Assembly: GCF_029714205.1 (NCBI RefSeq)
Contig: NZ_CP121648.1
Coordinates: 2,604,001-2,668,000, forward strand
DNA from: Methylobacterium sp. CB376
GTDB lineage: Bacteria > Pseudomonadota > Alphaproteobacteria > Rhizobiales > Beijerinckiaceae
DNA length: 64,000 nt
Direction: 5' to 3'
Below, one piece after another: positions 1 through 9,481 of this stretch (position 1 is the first letter of the stretch; the number at the start of each line of letters is the position of its first letter). A model generated the notes under the pieces. It was not told the DNA's origin and ran no database searches. It was given only the letters and a program-made list of their open reading frames with translations. A program made the position numbers and the translations under genes.

Positions 1-478
1 CGGTCTGGCCGGGACCGGCCGGGATCACCGCGCAGCCGAGCGCCCGCGCCGCCGTGTCGAAGATGAAGCCGCCGGGCGTCAGGTGGTAGCCGAAGGTGTT
101 GAGCACCACATCGCCGGGCCGGAACCCGGCCGCGAACAGGCAGCGCGCCCCGCCCCAGGGATCCTCGCCCGCGCGCTGCGGCTCGAAGATCGGGCCCGGC
201 GAGGTGAAGAGCCGCGGGAAGCGCCCGGGCGCCGCCGGCACGAAGCCGCCGAACGGCGGGGCGCCGCGCTGCATCCCGGGCATCTCGCCCTTGCGCAGGA
301 CCGGCAGGCGGGCGAGGGCGGCGCGGTCGGTGACCGAATCCGGGTCGATCGCGCCGAGATGGGCCGCGTAGGCGGGGCTGTTCAGGGCCGCCGCCAGGGC
401 GGTCGGCAGGCGGGCGAAGAGCGCGGCGTCGCGCGCCGCCGGGCTCTCGGTCTCGCGGGCGTCGTAGTGCTCGGACAT
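1..478 (-). CDS. Phenylacetate-CoA ligase family protein, N-terminal part (runs off the window)
   Basis: About 159 N-terminal codons are visible; the gene continues beyond position 1. It starts at ATG 478-476 behind a strong AGGGAGGA ribosome site. The visible part has the early PaaK-type layout: a leader ending in MSEHYDARETE-like sequence, then a LPVLRKGEM stretch, a LFTSPGPIFEP stretch, and later NTFGYHLTPGG and VIPAGPGQT. These match the helical region and the start of the ATP-binding loop in PaaK-like adenylate-forming enzymes. Members activate aryl or other carboxylic acids to acyl-CoA in the cytoplasm. The substrate cannot be read from this fragment. It lies downstream of the leucine cluster on the same strand but is separated from it by a toxin-antitoxin pair. 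Confidence 0.8.
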   Translation of the reverse strand, partial: MSEHYDARETESPAARDAALFARLPTALAAALNSPAYAAHLGAIDPDSVTDRAALARLPVLRKGEMPGMQRGAPPFGGFVPAAPGRFPRLFTSPGPIFEPQRAGEDPWGGARCLFAAGFRPGDVVLNTFGYHLTPGGFIFDTAARALGCAVIPAGPGQT

Positions 479-544
479 GCGGTCCTCCCTGTCGGCCGGC
501 CCGTCGCCGGTCCTTCGTCCGATGGGACGAGGCCGGGTGCCCGC

Positions 545-1042
545 TCAGGGCGCCCCCTCGCCGGTTTCACTCCGGTGACGCTCCAGCACCGCGTCCAGGA
601 GAGCGGGCCGGCAGCGGAAGCTCGTCGCGCGCAGCTTTTGCAGCGCGAGCTCGAGGTCGACGAGCCCGCGGCGCGCCGCGAGATCGAGGAGGCCGAGCGT
701 CCCGGTGACGGAGAGCCCGCTCGCCCGCGCCGCAGGCACGCCGGCGCGGTCATCCATCAGGAGCAGGTCGGCGCCCGTCGCGCAGGCGAGCAGAACGGCG
801 GCGCGCTCGCCGATGTCGAGACGCGCGAGATGCGGGACGTCCTGCCCCGGACAGGTCTCCACCCTGAGCCAGGACGGCGGCTCCTGAATGCGGGTGCGTA
901 CCGCCGGTGGAGCGTCCGGGTGTCCCAGTTCGGCGGCAACCTCCTCCGGAACGACGATCACCCGGAACAGCGCCGGAAGGATGTCGATCTCTCGAATCAG
1001 GATGAGATAGTTGAGCGGCCCGGTATCGGCGACGACGCGCAA
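545..1042 (-). CDS. PIN-domain toxin, DUF3368 family (VapC-like RNase)
   Basis: The 165-residue protein begins MRVVADTGPLNYL, the typical first strand of a DUF3368 PIN domain with its first acidic residue at Asp6. Further acidic residues lie in GERAAVLLA and LLLMDDRAG, as expected for a metal-dependent ribonuclease pocket. The start codon is TTG at 1042-1040. Reading back in the same frame gives one codon and then the TGA stop of the upstream antitoxin, so no ATG or GTG start is possible. It is almost certainly translated together with the antitoxin. The role as an RNA-cleaving toxin is inferred from family and arrangement. Confidence 0.82.
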   Translation of the reverse strand: MRVVADTGPLNYLILIREIDILPALFRVIVVPEEVAAELGHPDAPPAVRTRIQEPPSWLRVETCPGQDVPHLARLDIGERAAVLLACATGADLLLMDDRAGVPAARASGLSVTGTLGLLDLAARRGLVDLELALQKLRATSFRCRPALLDAVLERHRSETGEGAP

Positions 1043-1045
1043 ATC

Positions 1046-1318
1046 TCACAAGCCGAGCTTGGCGAGGTCCGACCGATCGCGATCGAGATCGGCGAGACCG
1101 AGTTCCGTGAAGATCCCACGAGCCTTGAGGAAGCCATCCAGGGCCGCCCGAGTGCCGAAGCCGAGCAGCCGACGCAATTCCGGCTCGGTCACCCGGCCCG
1201 ATCGGTACTCCTCGACGGCGAAGGCCTCGAGCGCTCGCCGGGACAGATCCTCTCCGTTCGAGGCGAGACGCTTCGCCAGATCGTCCGGGATGGGGACGGT
1301 TACGTTCACGGCGCGCAT
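1046..1318 (-). CDS. UPF0175-family antitoxin
   Basis: This 90-residue protein starts MRAVNVTVPIPDDLAKRLA, a UPF0175-type opening, and continues with an ALEAFAVEEYRSGRVTEPEL helix region and LLGFGTRAALDGFLKARG, a short helix-turn-helix-like segment. UPF0175 proteins commonly precede DUF3368 PIN toxins, and that is the order here: its TGA stop is three bases upstream of the toxin's TTG start, in the same frame. It is expected to neutralise the toxin and repress the pair. The module sits between a CoA ligase and the CitE-like lyase and looks like an insertion into a metabolic region. Confidence 0.78.
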   Translation of the reverse strand: MRAVNVTVPIPDDLAKRLASNGEDLSRRALEAFAVEEYRSGRVTEPELRRLLGFGTRAALDGFLKARGIFTELGLADLDRDRSDLAKLGL

Positions 1319-1362
1319 TCGTTCATGGCGGAGACGGGGAAGACCTTCGCACAGGTCGCCGG

Positions 1363-2232
1363 TCACGGAAAGCCGCCGTGGCGCGCCAGCAGCCGCTCCG
1401 CCCGCCGCAGGTGCGGCCGGTCGAGCATCTGGCCCTCGATCCCGACCACGCCGGTCCCGGGCGCCTGCGCGAAGGCCGCGACCACCGCACGGGCCCGCGC
1501 GATCGCCTCCGGGCTCGGCGTGAAGGCGGCGTTGATCACCGGCACCTGGGCCGGGTGGATCGCCATCTTGCCGACGAACCCGTCCCGGCGCGCCTCGGCG
1601 CATTCCCGCGCGAGGCCGTCGAGGTCGCGGAAGGCGGCGTTGATCGTGTCGATCGCGTCGACCTCCGCGGCGGCGGCGGCGAGCAGCGCGAGGTGGCGGG
1701 CGAGCCGGAACGGGCCGCTCCAGCCGGTCTCGTCGCGGTTCGTCTCGGCGCCGAGATCGGCGGAGAGGTCCTCCGCCCCCCAGGTCACCCCGACGAGGCG
1801 CGGACTCGACCCCGCGAGGCTGCCGAGCGCGAAGACCGCCCGGGCGGTCTCGGTGGCGATCGGCAGGATGCGGGTGGCGCCGTCGGGCAGGCCCGCCCGC
1901 GCCTCGTGGACGGCGAGCCGCGCCCCGAGCGCCGCCACGTCCGGCCCGCCCGCCGCCTTCGGCAGCACGATCCCGTCCGGCCCCGCCGGCATCACCGCCG
2001 CGAGGTCGTCTTCGGTGAGACCGGTGTCGAGGGCGTTGACCCGCACGTAGAGGCGCGGGCCTCCCCGCCCGCGCGCCCGGGCGAGGAAGCCCGCGGTCGC
2101 CGCCCGGGCCGCCGGCTTGGCGTCGAGGGCGACCGAATCCTCCAGGTCGAGGATCAGCGCGTCGGCCCCGGATTCCAGGCCCTTGTCGAGCTTGCGGGGC
2201 GAATCCCCCGGCACGAACAGGAGCGAGCGCAT
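1363..2232 (-). CDS. CitE-like beta-hydroxyacyl-CoA lyase (HpcH/HpaI family)
   Basis: The 289-residue protein starts MRSLLFVPGDSPRKLDKG and contains ALILDLEDSV, an IATETARAVF metal-binding glutamate region, VTWGAEDLSADLG and GKMAIHPAQV, all hallmarks of CitE-like lyases of the citrate lyase beta superfamily. The ATG overlaps the upstream MaoC stop by one base (TGATG), so translation is coupled. The family cleaves beta-hydroxyacyl-CoA thioesters. Given the leucine-degradation genes upstream, the probable substrate is 3-hydroxy-3-methylglutaryl-CoA, giving acetyl-CoA and acetoacetate, as described for mycobacterial Rv2498c, which also cleaves citramalyl-CoA. No classical HMG-CoA lyase is seen nearby. 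The substrate is inferred from context. Confidence 0.82.
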   Translation of the reverse strand: MRSLLFVPGDSPRKLDKGLESGADALILDLEDSVALDAKPAARAATAGFLARARGRGGPRLYVRVNALDTGLTEDDLAAVMPAGPDGIVLPKAAGGPDVAALGARLAVHEARAGLPDGATRILPIATETARAVFALGSLAGSSPRLVGVTWGAEDLSADLGAETNRDETGWSGPFRLARHLALLAAAAAEVDAIDTINAAFRDLDGLARECAEARRDGFVGKMAIHPAQVPVINAAFTPSPEAIARARAVVAAFAQAPGTGVVGIEGQMLDRPHLRRAERLLARHGGFP

Positions 2233-2741
2233 CAGGCGGTCTCCGCCTCCGAAGCCGCCGGGCGGCGGCGCATGAAGGCCTGGCGGCGGCACTCGGCCAC
2301 CAGGGTTCCGTCCTGCTTGTAGGCCCGGTGGACGAACTCGACGAGGCCGGCATCGGGCCGCGAGCGGGATTCGCGCTTGCCCGCCACCTCGGTCTCGACC
2401 CGGATCGTGTCGCCCTCGAAGAGCGGGGCGGGGAAGCGCACGTCGGTCATGCCGAGATTGCCGATCGTGGTGCCGAGCGTGGTGTCGTTGACCGAGATCC
2501 CGATCATCAGCCCGAGGGTGAAGAGCGAGTTCATCAGCGGGCGGCCCCACTCGGTCTCGGTGGCGCAGAAATGCGCGTCGATGTGGAGCGGCTGCGGGTT
2601 CAGGGTCATGGTGGAGAACAGCATGTTGTCCATCTGCGTCACCGTGCGGGTGAGGCGATGGTGCAGCACCCGGCCGACCTCGAAATCCTCGAAGTAGAGG
2701 CCGCCGCGCGGATGGGTCGAGACGGGAAGGGGCGGCGTCAT
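2232..2741 (-). CDS. MaoC-family (hot-dog) enoyl-CoA hydratase, probable 3-methylglutaconyl-CoA hydratase
   Basis: A 169-residue single hot-dog protein. It carries GGLYFEDFEVG near residue 13, RTVTQMDNMLFSTMT, the NPQPLHIDAHF segment (about residues 48-58) typical of MaoC and mesaconyl-CoA-type hydratases, and FEGDTIRVETEV. Its start overlaps the carboxylase stop by four bases (ATGA). In the leucine pathway the step between the carboxylase and the HMG-CoA lyase is hydration of 3-methylglutaconyl-CoA, usually done by a crotonase-fold LiuC; no crotonase gene is present here, so this protein is the likely replacement. Itaconyl- or mesaconyl-CoA hydration is an alternative because the same fold and partner lyase occur in those pathways. 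Confidence 0.78.
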   Translation of the reverse strand: MTPPLPVSTHPRGGLYFEDFEVGRVLHHRLTRTVTQMDNMLFSTMTLNPQPLHIDAHFCATETEWGRPLMNSLFTLGLMIGISVNDTTLGTTIGNLGMTDVRFPAPLFEGDTIRVETEVAGKRESRSRPDAGLVEFVHRAYKQDGTLVAECRRQAFMRRRPAASEAETA

Positions 2742-4726
2742 GCGGGTTCCTCCGGGCCGGCGGCATTCGTCTCCCCGTCGGCGTCCGGGCGGATGCCGAT
2801 GAGGCGCGCGCCCTCGGCGACCTGGGCGCCGGCCTGCGCCGTCACCTCGGTCACCTCGCCGTCGGACGGGGCGGTGAGGGCGTGCTCCATCTTCATCGCC
2901 TCGACGATGGCGAGGCGCTGGCCGCGGGTGACCCGGTCGCCGGGGGCGACGAAGAGCGCGACGAGGCGGCCGTGCATCGGCGCCTTCACGCTGCCGCCCT
3001 CGCCGATATGGTCGAGATCGACGTCGAACGGGTCGGGCGGGGCGAGCGCCACCTGCCGCCCGCCCGCCACCACGAGCACGCCGCGCTCGCCCGGGACGAC
3101 GTGCGCCCGGTCCTGCGCCCGCGCCTCGCCGCCCACCTCGATGGTCAGCGCGCCGCCGCCCTCCGGCCAGGCCAGCACGACCTCGTGCGCCTCGCCCTCG
3201 ACCAGGATCGGGAAGGCCTGGCGCCGGCCGGCGCCGAGCTGGAATCCGTCCGCGAGGTCCCAGGGGGAGGGCGGGGAAGCGGGCGCGATCCGCTCGCGCG
3301 CGAGGAGGGCGGCGACGCCCTGCCGGATCGCCCCGGGATCGATCCCGGCGCCGCGCCCGGTCAGCGCGTCGAGGTGGCGGTCGATGAAGCCCGTGTCGAA
3401 GCGCCCGGCCCGGAAATCCGGGGCGAGGGCGAGCGCCCTCAGGAAGGCGACGTTGGTCTTCGGGCCGGCCACCAGGGTGCGGTCGAGGGCCGCGGCCAGC
3501 CGGTCGAGCGCCTCGCCGCGGGTCGCCCCGTGGGCGATCACCTTGGCGATCATCGGATCGTAGAAGGGCGAGACGGTGTCGCCCTCGCGCACGCCGGCAT
3601 CGACGCGCAGGCCCTCGCCGGAGGGCAGGGCGAGGGCGCGCAGCCGCCCGGTCGAGGGCAGGAAGCCTCCGGCCGGATCCTCCGCGTAGAGCCGCGCCTC
3701 GACCGCGTGGCCGTCGATGGCGAGGTCGTCCTGGCCGAGCGGCAGGGGCTCGCCCGCCGCGACGCGGAACTGCCACTCCACCAGGTCGAGCCCGGTGATC
3801 GCCTCCGTCACCGGATGCTCGACCTGCAGCCTCGTGTTCATCTCCATGAACCAGAACCCGTCCGGCCGCAGTCCCTCGCGCCCGTCGGCGATGAACTCGA
3901 CGGTGCCGGCGCCGACATAGCCGACCGCGCGGGCCGCCTCGACCGCCGCCCGCCCCATCGCGGCGCGCATCTCGGGCGGCATGCCGGGGGCGGGGGCCTC
4001 CTCGATCACCTTCTGGTGGCGGCGCTGGAGCGAGCAGTCGCGCTCGAACAGGTGCAGGGCGTTGCCGTGGGCGTCGCAGAAGACCTGGATCTCCACGTGG
4101 CGCGGGCTCAGCACGTATTTCTCGACGAGCACGCGCGGGTCGCCGAAGGCGCCGAGCGCCTCGCGCTGCGCCCCTTCGAGGGCGGCCGAAAACGCCTCCG
4201 GGGCCTCGACCCGGCGCATGCCCTTGCCGCCGCCGCCCGCCACCGCCTTGATCAGCACCGGATAGCCGATCGCGGCGGCCTGCGCGGCGAGGAAGTCGGG
4301 CTCCTGGCGCGGGCCGTGATAGCCGGGCACCACCGGCACCCCGGCCCTGGCCACCAGCGCCTTGGCGGCGTCCTTGAGGCCCATGGCCCGGATCGCCGCG
4401 GCCGGCGGGCCGACGAAGACGATTCCCGCCTGCGCGCAGGCCTCGGCGAAATCCGGCCGCTCGGAGAGGAACCCGTAGCCCGGATGGATGCAATCCGCCC
4501 CCGCCCGCCGCGCCGCGTCGAGGAGGCGGTCGATCCGGAGATAGGATTCCGCGGCCGGCGCCGGGCCGATCGGATGGGCCTCGTCCGCGAGGGCGACGTG
4601 CTGGGCGGCGCGGTCGGCCTCCGAGTAGACCGCGACGGTGCGCAGGCCGAGGCGCCGCGCGGTGCGGATGATCCGGCAGGCGATCTCGCCCCGGTTGGCG
4701 ATCAGGACGGAGCGGAGCCCTGTCAT
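2738..4726 (-). CDS. liuD: Methylcrotonyl-CoA carboxylase alpha subunit (biotin carboxylase plus biotin carrier)
   Basis: The 662-residue protein has an N-terminal biotin carboxylase domain (VLIANRGEIACRII, then the ATP-grasp loop GGGGKGMRRV) and a C-terminal biotinyl domain with EAMKMEHALTAPSDGEV, placing the biotin lysine at about residue 612. Length and order fit MccA/LiuD. The ATG lies behind a GGAGGAGG ribosome site. It pairs with the beta subunit about 150 bases upstream and overlaps the MaoC gene downstream. It carboxylates biotin for conversion of 3-methylcrotonyl-CoA to 3-methylglutaconyl-CoA. A geranyl-CoA or propionyl-CoA carboxylase is the alternative, but the neighbouring isovaleryl-CoA dehydrogenase favours the leucine pathway. 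Confidence 0.88.
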   Translation of the reverse strand: MTGLRSVLIANRGEIACRIIRTARRLGLRTVAVYSEADRAAQHVALADEAHPIGPAPAAESYLRIDRLLDAARRAGADCIHPGYGFLSERPDFAEACAQAGIVFVGPPAAAIRAMGLKDAAKALVARAGVPVVPGYHGPRQEPDFLAAQAAAIGYPVLIKAVAGGGGKGMRRVEAPEAFSAALEGAQREALGAFGDPRVLVEKYVLSPRHVEIQVFCDAHGNALHLFERDCSLQRRHQKVIEEAPAPGMPPEMRAAMGRAAVEAARAVGYVGAGTVEFIADGREGLRPDGFWFMEMNTRLQVEHPVTEAITGLDLVEWQFRVAAGEPLPLGQDDLAIDGHAVEARLYAEDPAGGFLPSTGRLRALALPSGEGLRVDAGVREGDTVSPFYDPMIAKVIAHGATRGEALDRLAAALDRTLVAGPKTNVAFLRALALAPDFRAGRFDTGFIDRHLDALTGRGAGIDPGAIRQGVAALLARERIAPASPPSPWDLADGFQLGAGRRQAFPILVEGEAHEVVLAWPEGGGALTIEVGGEARAQDRAHVVPGERGVLVVAGGRQVALAPPDPFDVDLDHIGEGGSVKAPMHGRLVALFVAPGDRVTRGQRLAIVEAMKMEHALTAPSDGEVTEVTAQAGAQVAEGARLIGIRPDADGETNAAGPEEPA

Positions 4727-4874
4727 GCGGGCCTCCTCCGGGGCCGTCCCGCCGCCCGGGCGAGCGCGCGGCGCCCTCCTCCCGGCTGGGAGTGGGAGAG
4801 GGGAGACGGGCTCCCGCGGCCGGTCCTTCGACCCATAGGCATCGCCTCACCTGTTCGACGCGGACGCGTCGCCC

Positions 4875-6482
4875 TCACATCCGGAACAGCCCGAACCGCG
4901 TCTCCTCGACCGGCGCGTTGAGGCAGGCCGAGAGCGCGAGGCCCAGCACCCGCCGGGTCTCCTCCGGCAGGATGATCCCGTCGTCCCAGAGCCGCGCGGT
5001 CGCGTAGTAGGGCGAGCCCTCCGCCTCGAACTGCGCGCGGATCGGGGCCTTGAAGCCCTCCTCCTCCTCGCCGCTCCAGGCGCCGCCCGCCGCCTCGATG
5101 TTGTCGCGGCGCACCGTGGCGAGCACGCTGGCGGCCTGCTCGGCGCCCATCACCGAGATGCGCGAATTCGGCCACGCGAACAGGAAGCGCGGGCCGTAGG
5201 CGCGCCCGCACATGCCGTAATTGCCCGCCCCGTAGGAGCCGCCGACCAGCACGGTGAGCTTGGGCACCGCCGCCGTCGCCACCGCGGTGACGAGCTTGGC
5301 GCCGTTCTTGGCGATGCCGCCCGCCTCGACCTCGCGCCCGACCATGAACCCGGAGATGTTCTGCAGGAACAGCAGCGGCACCCGGCGCTGGCAGCACAGC
5401 TCGATGAAGTGGGCGCCCTTGAGCGCGCTCTCCGAGAACAGGATGCCGTTATTGGCCAGGATCCCGACCGGCATGCCCCAGATCCGGGCGAAGCCCGTCA
5501 CCAGCGTGGTGGCGTAGAGCCGCTTGAACTCGTCGAAGTCCGAGCCGTCGACGAGGCGGGCGATCAGCTCGCGCGCGTCGTACTGCTTGCGCAGGTCGAC
5601 CGGCACGACCGCGTCGAGATCGTCCGCCGGATGCAGCGGCTCCCGGGGCTCCGCGATGTCGAGCCCGGGCCGCTTGACGCTGTTCAGCGTGCCGACGATC
5701 CGGCGCAGGATCGCGAGCGCGTGCGCGTCGTCGGTGGCGTAGTGGTCGGCGACGCCCGACAGCCGGGCATGCACCTCCGCCCCGCCGAGATCCTCCGCCG
5801 AGACCACCTCGCCGGTCGCGGCCCGCACCAGCGGCGGGCCGCCCAGGAAGATCGTGCCCTGCCGGCGCACGATCACGCTCTCGTCGGACATCGCCGGCAC
5901 GTAGGCCCCGCCCGCCGTGCAGGAGCCCATCACGCAGGCGATCTGCGGGATGCCCGCCGCCGACATCTGCGACTGGTTGTAGAAGATCCGGCCGAAATGC
6001 TCGCGGTCAGGGAAGACCTCGGTCTGCTGGGGCAGGTTGGCGCCGCCGGAATCGACGAGGTAGAGGCAGGGCAGGCGGTTCTGCGCCGCGATCTCCTGCG
6101 CCCGCAGGTGCTTCTTCACGGTGACGGGGAAGTAGGTGCCGCCCTTGATGGTCGCGTCGTTGCAGACGATCATCACCTCGCGGCCGGCCACCCGGCCGAT
6201 GCCGGCGATCACGCCCGCGGCGTGGATCGCGTCGTCGTAGAGGCCGAAGGCGGCGAGCTGGCCGATCTCCAGGAAGGGCGAGCCCGGATCGAGGAGCCGC
6301 AGCACCCGGTCGCGGGGCAGGAGCTTGCCGCGGGCGAGGTGGCGCTCGCGGGCCCGGGGCGGGCCCCCCGCCGCGGCCTCGGCGCGGCGCGCCTTCAGGG
6401 TGGCGCGCAGCTCGGCCCAGGCCTCGCGGTTGCGGGCGGCCTCCGGGGAGGCGAGGTCGGCGCGGGGGGCGAGGGCCGGCAT
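4875..6482 (-). CDS. liuB: Methylcrotonyl-CoA carboxylase beta subunit (carboxyltransferase)
   Basis: A 535-residue acyl-CoA carboxyltransferase. Visible features include [68 protein letters not shown] and, near the C-terminus, [16 protein letters not shown], the oxyanion-hole and CoA-binding loops of the two crotonase-like halves; the C-terminal FGLFRM is typical of MccB. It transfers the carboxyl group from biotin on the alpha subunit to 3-methylcrotonyl-CoA. The start lies four bases after the dehydrogenase stop, so the two are co-transcribed. About 150 bases without a gene separate it from the alpha subunit. Confidence 0.92.
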   Translation of the reverse strand: MPALAPRADLASPEAARNREAWAELRATLKARRAEAAAGGPPRARERHLARGKLLPRDRVLRLLDPGSPFLEIGQLAAFGLYDDAIHAAGVIAGIGRVAGREVMIVCNDATIKGGTYFPVTVKKHLRAQEIAAQNRLPCLYLVDSGGANLPQQTEVFPDREHFGRIFYNQSQMSAAGIPQIACVMGSCTAGGAYVPAMSDESVIVRRQGTIFLGGPPLVRAATGEVVSAEDLGGAEVHARLSGVADHYATDDAHALAILRRIVGTLNSVKRPGLDIAEPREPLHPADDLDAVVPVDLRKQYDARELIARLVDGSDFDEFKRLYATTLVTGFARIWGMPVGILANNGILFSESALKGAHFIELCCQRRVPLLFLQNISGFMVGREVEAGGIAKNGAKLVTAVATAAVPKLTVLVGGSYGAGNYGMCGRAYGPRFLFAWPNSRISVMGAEQAASVLATVRRDNIEAAGGAWSGEEEEGFKAPIRAQFEAEGSPYYATARLWDDGIILPEETRRVLGLALSACLNAPVEETRFGLFRM

Positions 6483-6486
6483 GGCG

Positions 6487-7659
6487 TCAGGCCGTCTTCG
6501 TGAAGAGCTCGCGGCCGATCAGCATGCGGCGGATCTCGCTCGTGCCCGCGCCGATCTCGTAGAGCTTGGCGTCGCGCAGGAGCCGCCCGGTCGGGTAATC
6601 GTTGATGTAGCCGTTGCCGCCGAGAAGCTGGATCGCGTCGAGGGCGCATTGCGTCGCCCGCTCGGCCGCGTAGAGGATCGCGCCGGCCGCGTCCTCCCGG
6701 GTGGTCTCGCCGCGGTCGCAGGCCTTGGCCACCGCGTAGACGTAGGCCTTGGCGGCATTCGTCGACACGTACATGTCGGCGAGCTTGCCCTGGACGAGCT
6801 GGAACTCGCCGATCGGCTGGCCGAACTGCTTGCGCTCGTGCACATAGGGCAGGGCGACGTCCAGGCAGGCCTGCATGATGCCGAGCGGCCCCGCCGCCAG
6901 CACGGCGCGCTCGTAGTCGAGGCCCGACATCAGCACGTTGACCCCGCGCCCGACCTCGCCGAGGACGTTCTCCTCGGGCACCTCGCACTCCTCGAAGACG
7001 AGTTCGCAGGTGTCCGAGCCGCGCATGCCGAGCTTGTCGAGCTTCTGGGCGGTGGTGAAGCCCTTCATGCCCTTCTCAACCAGGAAGGCGGTGATGCCGC
7101 GCGGCCCGGCCTGCGGGTCGGTCTTGGCGTAGACCACCAGCGTCTCGGCCACCGGGCCGTTGGTGATCCACATCTTGGAGCCGGTGAGGACGTAGCGGTC
7201 GCCGCGCTTCTCGGCCCGGGTGCGCATCGAGACCACGTCCGAGCCGGAACCCGGCTCCGACATGGCGAGCGCCCCGACATGCTCGCCCGAGATCAGCGTG
7301 GGCAGGTACTTGCGCTTCTGCGCCGCCGAGCCGTTGCGCCGGATCTGGTTGACGCAGAGGTTCGAGTGCGCGCCGTAGGACAGGCCGACCGAGGCGGAGG
7401 CGCGCGACACCTCCTCCATGGCCACGCAATGCTCCAGGTAGCCGAGGCCGAGGCCGCCATACTCCTCCTCGACCGTGATCCCGTGCAGGCCGAGCGCGCC
7501 CATCTCGGGCCAGAGGTCGCGCGGGAAGGTGTTGGTGCGGTCGATCTCCTCGGCGCGCGGCGCGATCCTGTCCTGCGCGAAGGCGCGCACGCTGTCCCGG
7601 ATCGCGTCGGCCGTCTCGCCCAGGGCGAAATTGAACTCGCGCGCGGCGTTCGGGATCAT
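6487..7659 (-). CDS. liuA: Isovaleryl-CoA dehydrogenase
   Basis: A 390-residue acyl-CoA dehydrogenase starting [22 protein letters not shown]. Typical motifs are [48 protein letters not shown], and the C-terminal [20 protein letters not shown]. The segment [22 protein letters not shown] holds the catalytic glutamate position characteristic of isovaleryl-CoA dehydrogenases. It uses FAD and passes electrons to ETF. The ATG at 7659 is chosen because upstream in-frame sequence runs into the divergent promoter, and a GGAGGACGCCC ribosome site precedes it. It is the first gene of the leucine operon. Confidence 0.92.
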   Translation of the reverse strand: MIPNAAREFNFALGETADAIRDSVRAFAQDRIAPRAEEIDRTNTFPRDLWPEMGALGLHGITVEEEYGGLGLGYLEHCVAMEEVSRASASVGLSYGAHSNLCVNQIRRNGSAAQKRKYLPTLISGEHVGALAMSEPGSGSDVVSMRTRAEKRGDRYVLTGSKMWITNGPVAETLVVYAKTDPQAGPRGITAFLVEKGMKGFTTAQKLDKLGMRGSDTCELVFEECEVPEENVLGEVGRGVNVLMSGLDYERAVLAAGPLGIMQACLDVALPYVHERKQFGQPIGEFQLVQGKLADMYVSTNAAKAYVYAVAKACDRGETTREDAAGAILYAAERATQCALDAIQLLGGNGYINDYPTGRLLRDAKLYEIGAGTSEIRRMLIGRELFTKTA

Positions 7660-7669
7660 GGGCGTCCTC

Positions 7670-7703
7670 CGATCGTTTCGGCTATCTATACGAACGATCG
7701 TTT
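7670..7703. promoter_or_regulatory. Divergent promoter with palindromic operator between liuA and the acyl-CoA ligase
   Basis: An AT-richer island in a very GC-rich region. AACGATCGTT at 7693-7702 is a perfect 10-bp palindrome, and its right part CGATCGTTT recurs 25 bases upstream at 7670-7678. The element sits between two divergent start codons (7659 and 7766). Such palindromes with an A/T-flanked CG core are typical of TetR-family operators, which often control fatty-acid or branched-chain acid clusters. The regulator is not in this window. Confidence 0.5.
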
Positions 7704-7765
7704 TTAAAGCAAGGTGGTTTCGCGGCAGCGGCGCGGGAGTCGCCGCGCCGGACCCGGAGGGACTC

Positions 7766-9463
7766 ATGACCCAGCCGCCGCAGCCGAGCTACGTCCACGG
7801 CGCCAGCGACGTCCCGCTCCTCGGCCTCACCATCGGCGAGGCGCTGCGGGAGGCGGCCGCGCGCTGGCCGGATCGCGCGGCCCTGATCGCCCCGGCCGCC
7901 GGCCTGCGCTGGAGCTGGGCCGAGCTGAACGCGCGGGCCGAGGCTTTCGCGGCCGGGCTGCTCGCCCTCGGGCTGGAGCGCGGCGACCGCATCGGGATCT
8001 GGTCGCTCAACAACGCCGAATGGGCGCTGACCCAGTTCGCGGCCGCCAAGGCGGGGCTGATCCTGGTCACCGTCAACCCGGCCTACCGGCTGGCGGAGCT
8101 CGAATTCGCGCTGAACAAGGTCGGCTGCAAGGCGCTCGTCACCGCGCGCGCCTTCAAGACCAGCGACTATCTCGGCATGCTGACGACGCTCGCGCCCGAA
8201 TTGCGCGAGGCGGAGCCGGGCAGGTTGCGGGCGGCGCGCCTGCCGCAATTGCGCGTGGTGATCGAGATCGGCGGCAACTCCCTGCCCGGAACGCTGGCCT
8301 TCGAGGCGGTGGCCGAGCGGGCCGGCGCGGCGGAGCGGGCGCGCGTCGCGGCGAACCGGGCGGCGCTGCAATTCGACGACCCGGTCAACATCCAGTTCAC
8401 CAGCGGCACCACCGGCAGCCCCAAGGGGGTGACGCTGAGCCACCACAACATCCTCAACAACGGCTCCTTCGTCGGGCGGGCGATGCGGCTCGGGCCGGAG
8501 GACCGGATCTGCATCCCGGTGCCGCTCTACCATTGCTTCGGCATGGTGATGGGCAACCTCGCCGCGGTCACCTCGGGGGCCGCCATGGTCTATCCGGGGG
8601 AGGGGTTCGACCCGCTCGCGACCCTGCGCGCCGTGGAGGCCGAGCGCTGCACCGCCCTCTACGGGGTGCCGACGATGTTCCTGGCCCAGCTCGACCATCT
8701 GGAATTCGCGCGCTTCGACCTGTCGAGCCTGCGCACCGGCATCATGGCGGGCTCGCCCTGCCCGATCGCCGTGATGCAGCGCGCCGTCGACCGGATGCAT
8801 CTGCGGGAGCTCACGATCTGCTACGGCATGACCGAGACCAGCCCGGTGAGCTTCCAGAGCGCGGTCGACGACCCGCTGGAGCGCCGGGTCTCGACGGTGG
8901 GCCGCATCCACCCGCACACGGAGGTGAAGATCGTCGATGCCGAGGGCCGGATCGTGCCCCGCGGCACGCCGGGCGAACTCTGCACCCGCGGCTACAGCGT
9001 GATGCGGGGCTACTGGGACGACCCCGAGAAGACCGCCGAGGTGCGCGACGCCGCCGGCTGGATGCACACGGGCGATCTCGCGACCCTCGATGACCAGGGC
9101 TTCTGCAACATCGTCGGCCGCATCAAGGACCTCGTGATCCGCGGCGGCGAGAACGTCTACCCGCGCGAGGTGGAGGAATTCCTCTACCGCCACCCGGCGA
9201 TCCAGGAAGTCCAGGTCTTCGGCGTGCCGGATCCCCGCTACGGGGAAGAGCTCTGCGCCTGGGTGAAGCTGCGGCCCGGCGCGACGCTGACCGCCGAGGA
9301 GCTGCGCGCCCATTGCGGGGGCCAGATCGCCCACCAGAAGATCCCGCGCTACGTGGAGTTCGTGGACGCGTTCCCGATGACCGTGACCGGCAAGATGCAG
9401 AAATACCTGATGCGCGAGGCGATGATCGAGCGGCTCGGGCTCGCGGTGGAGCGGACGGCGTAG
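7766..9463 (+). CDS. Acyl-CoA ligase (AMP-forming), FadD type
   Basis: A 565-residue adenylate-forming enzyme. The P-loop [16 protein letters not shown] lies near residue 210, YGMTETSP near 352, the hinge region [16 protein letters not shown] follows, and the catalytic C-terminal lysine is in [10 protein letters not shown] near residue 545. The start is ATG 7766 after GGAGGG; an upstream in-frame extension would cross the divergent promoter. It is transcribed away from the leucine operon and shares its control region, so it probably activates a branched or medium-chain acid, or acetoacetate, that enters this pathway. The equivalent mycobacterial locus also carries a FadD ligase. The substrate is not readable from sequence. 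Confidence 0.85.
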   Translation: MTQPPQPSYVHGASDVPLLGLTIGEALREAAARWPDRAALIAPAAGLRWSWAELNARAEAFAAGLLALGLERGDRIGIWSLNNAEWALTQFAAAKAGLILVTVNPAYRLAELEFALNKVGCKALVTARAFKTSDYLGMLTTLAPELREAEPGRLRAARLPQLRVVIEIGGNSLPGTLAFEAVAERAGAAERARVAANRAALQFDDPVNIQFTSGTTGSPKGVTLSHHNILNNGSFVGRAMRLGPEDRICIPVPLYHCFGMVMGNLAAVTSGAAMVYPGEGFDPLATLRAVEAERCTALYGVPTMFLAQLDHLEFARFDLSSLRTGIMAGSPCPIAVMQRAVDRMHLRELTICYGMTETSPVSFQSAVDDPLERRVSTVGRIHPHTEVKIVDAEGRIVPRGTPGELCTRGYSVMRGYWDDPEKTAEVRDAAGWMHTGDLATLDDQGFCNIVGRIKDLVIRGGENVYPREVEEFLYRHPAIQEVQVFGVPDPRYGEELCAWVKLRPGATLTAEELRAHCGGQIAHQKIPRYVEFVDAFPMTVTGKMQKYLMREAMIERLGLAVERTA

Positions 9464-9481
9464 GCAGGGTCGAGGCGCGAC

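Noticed and set aside
83..2050. A long plus-strand open frame over the toxin-antitoxin and lyase genes
   Set aside because: Composition is typical of an opposite-strand shadow in high-GC DNA, and the minus-strand families are unmistakable.
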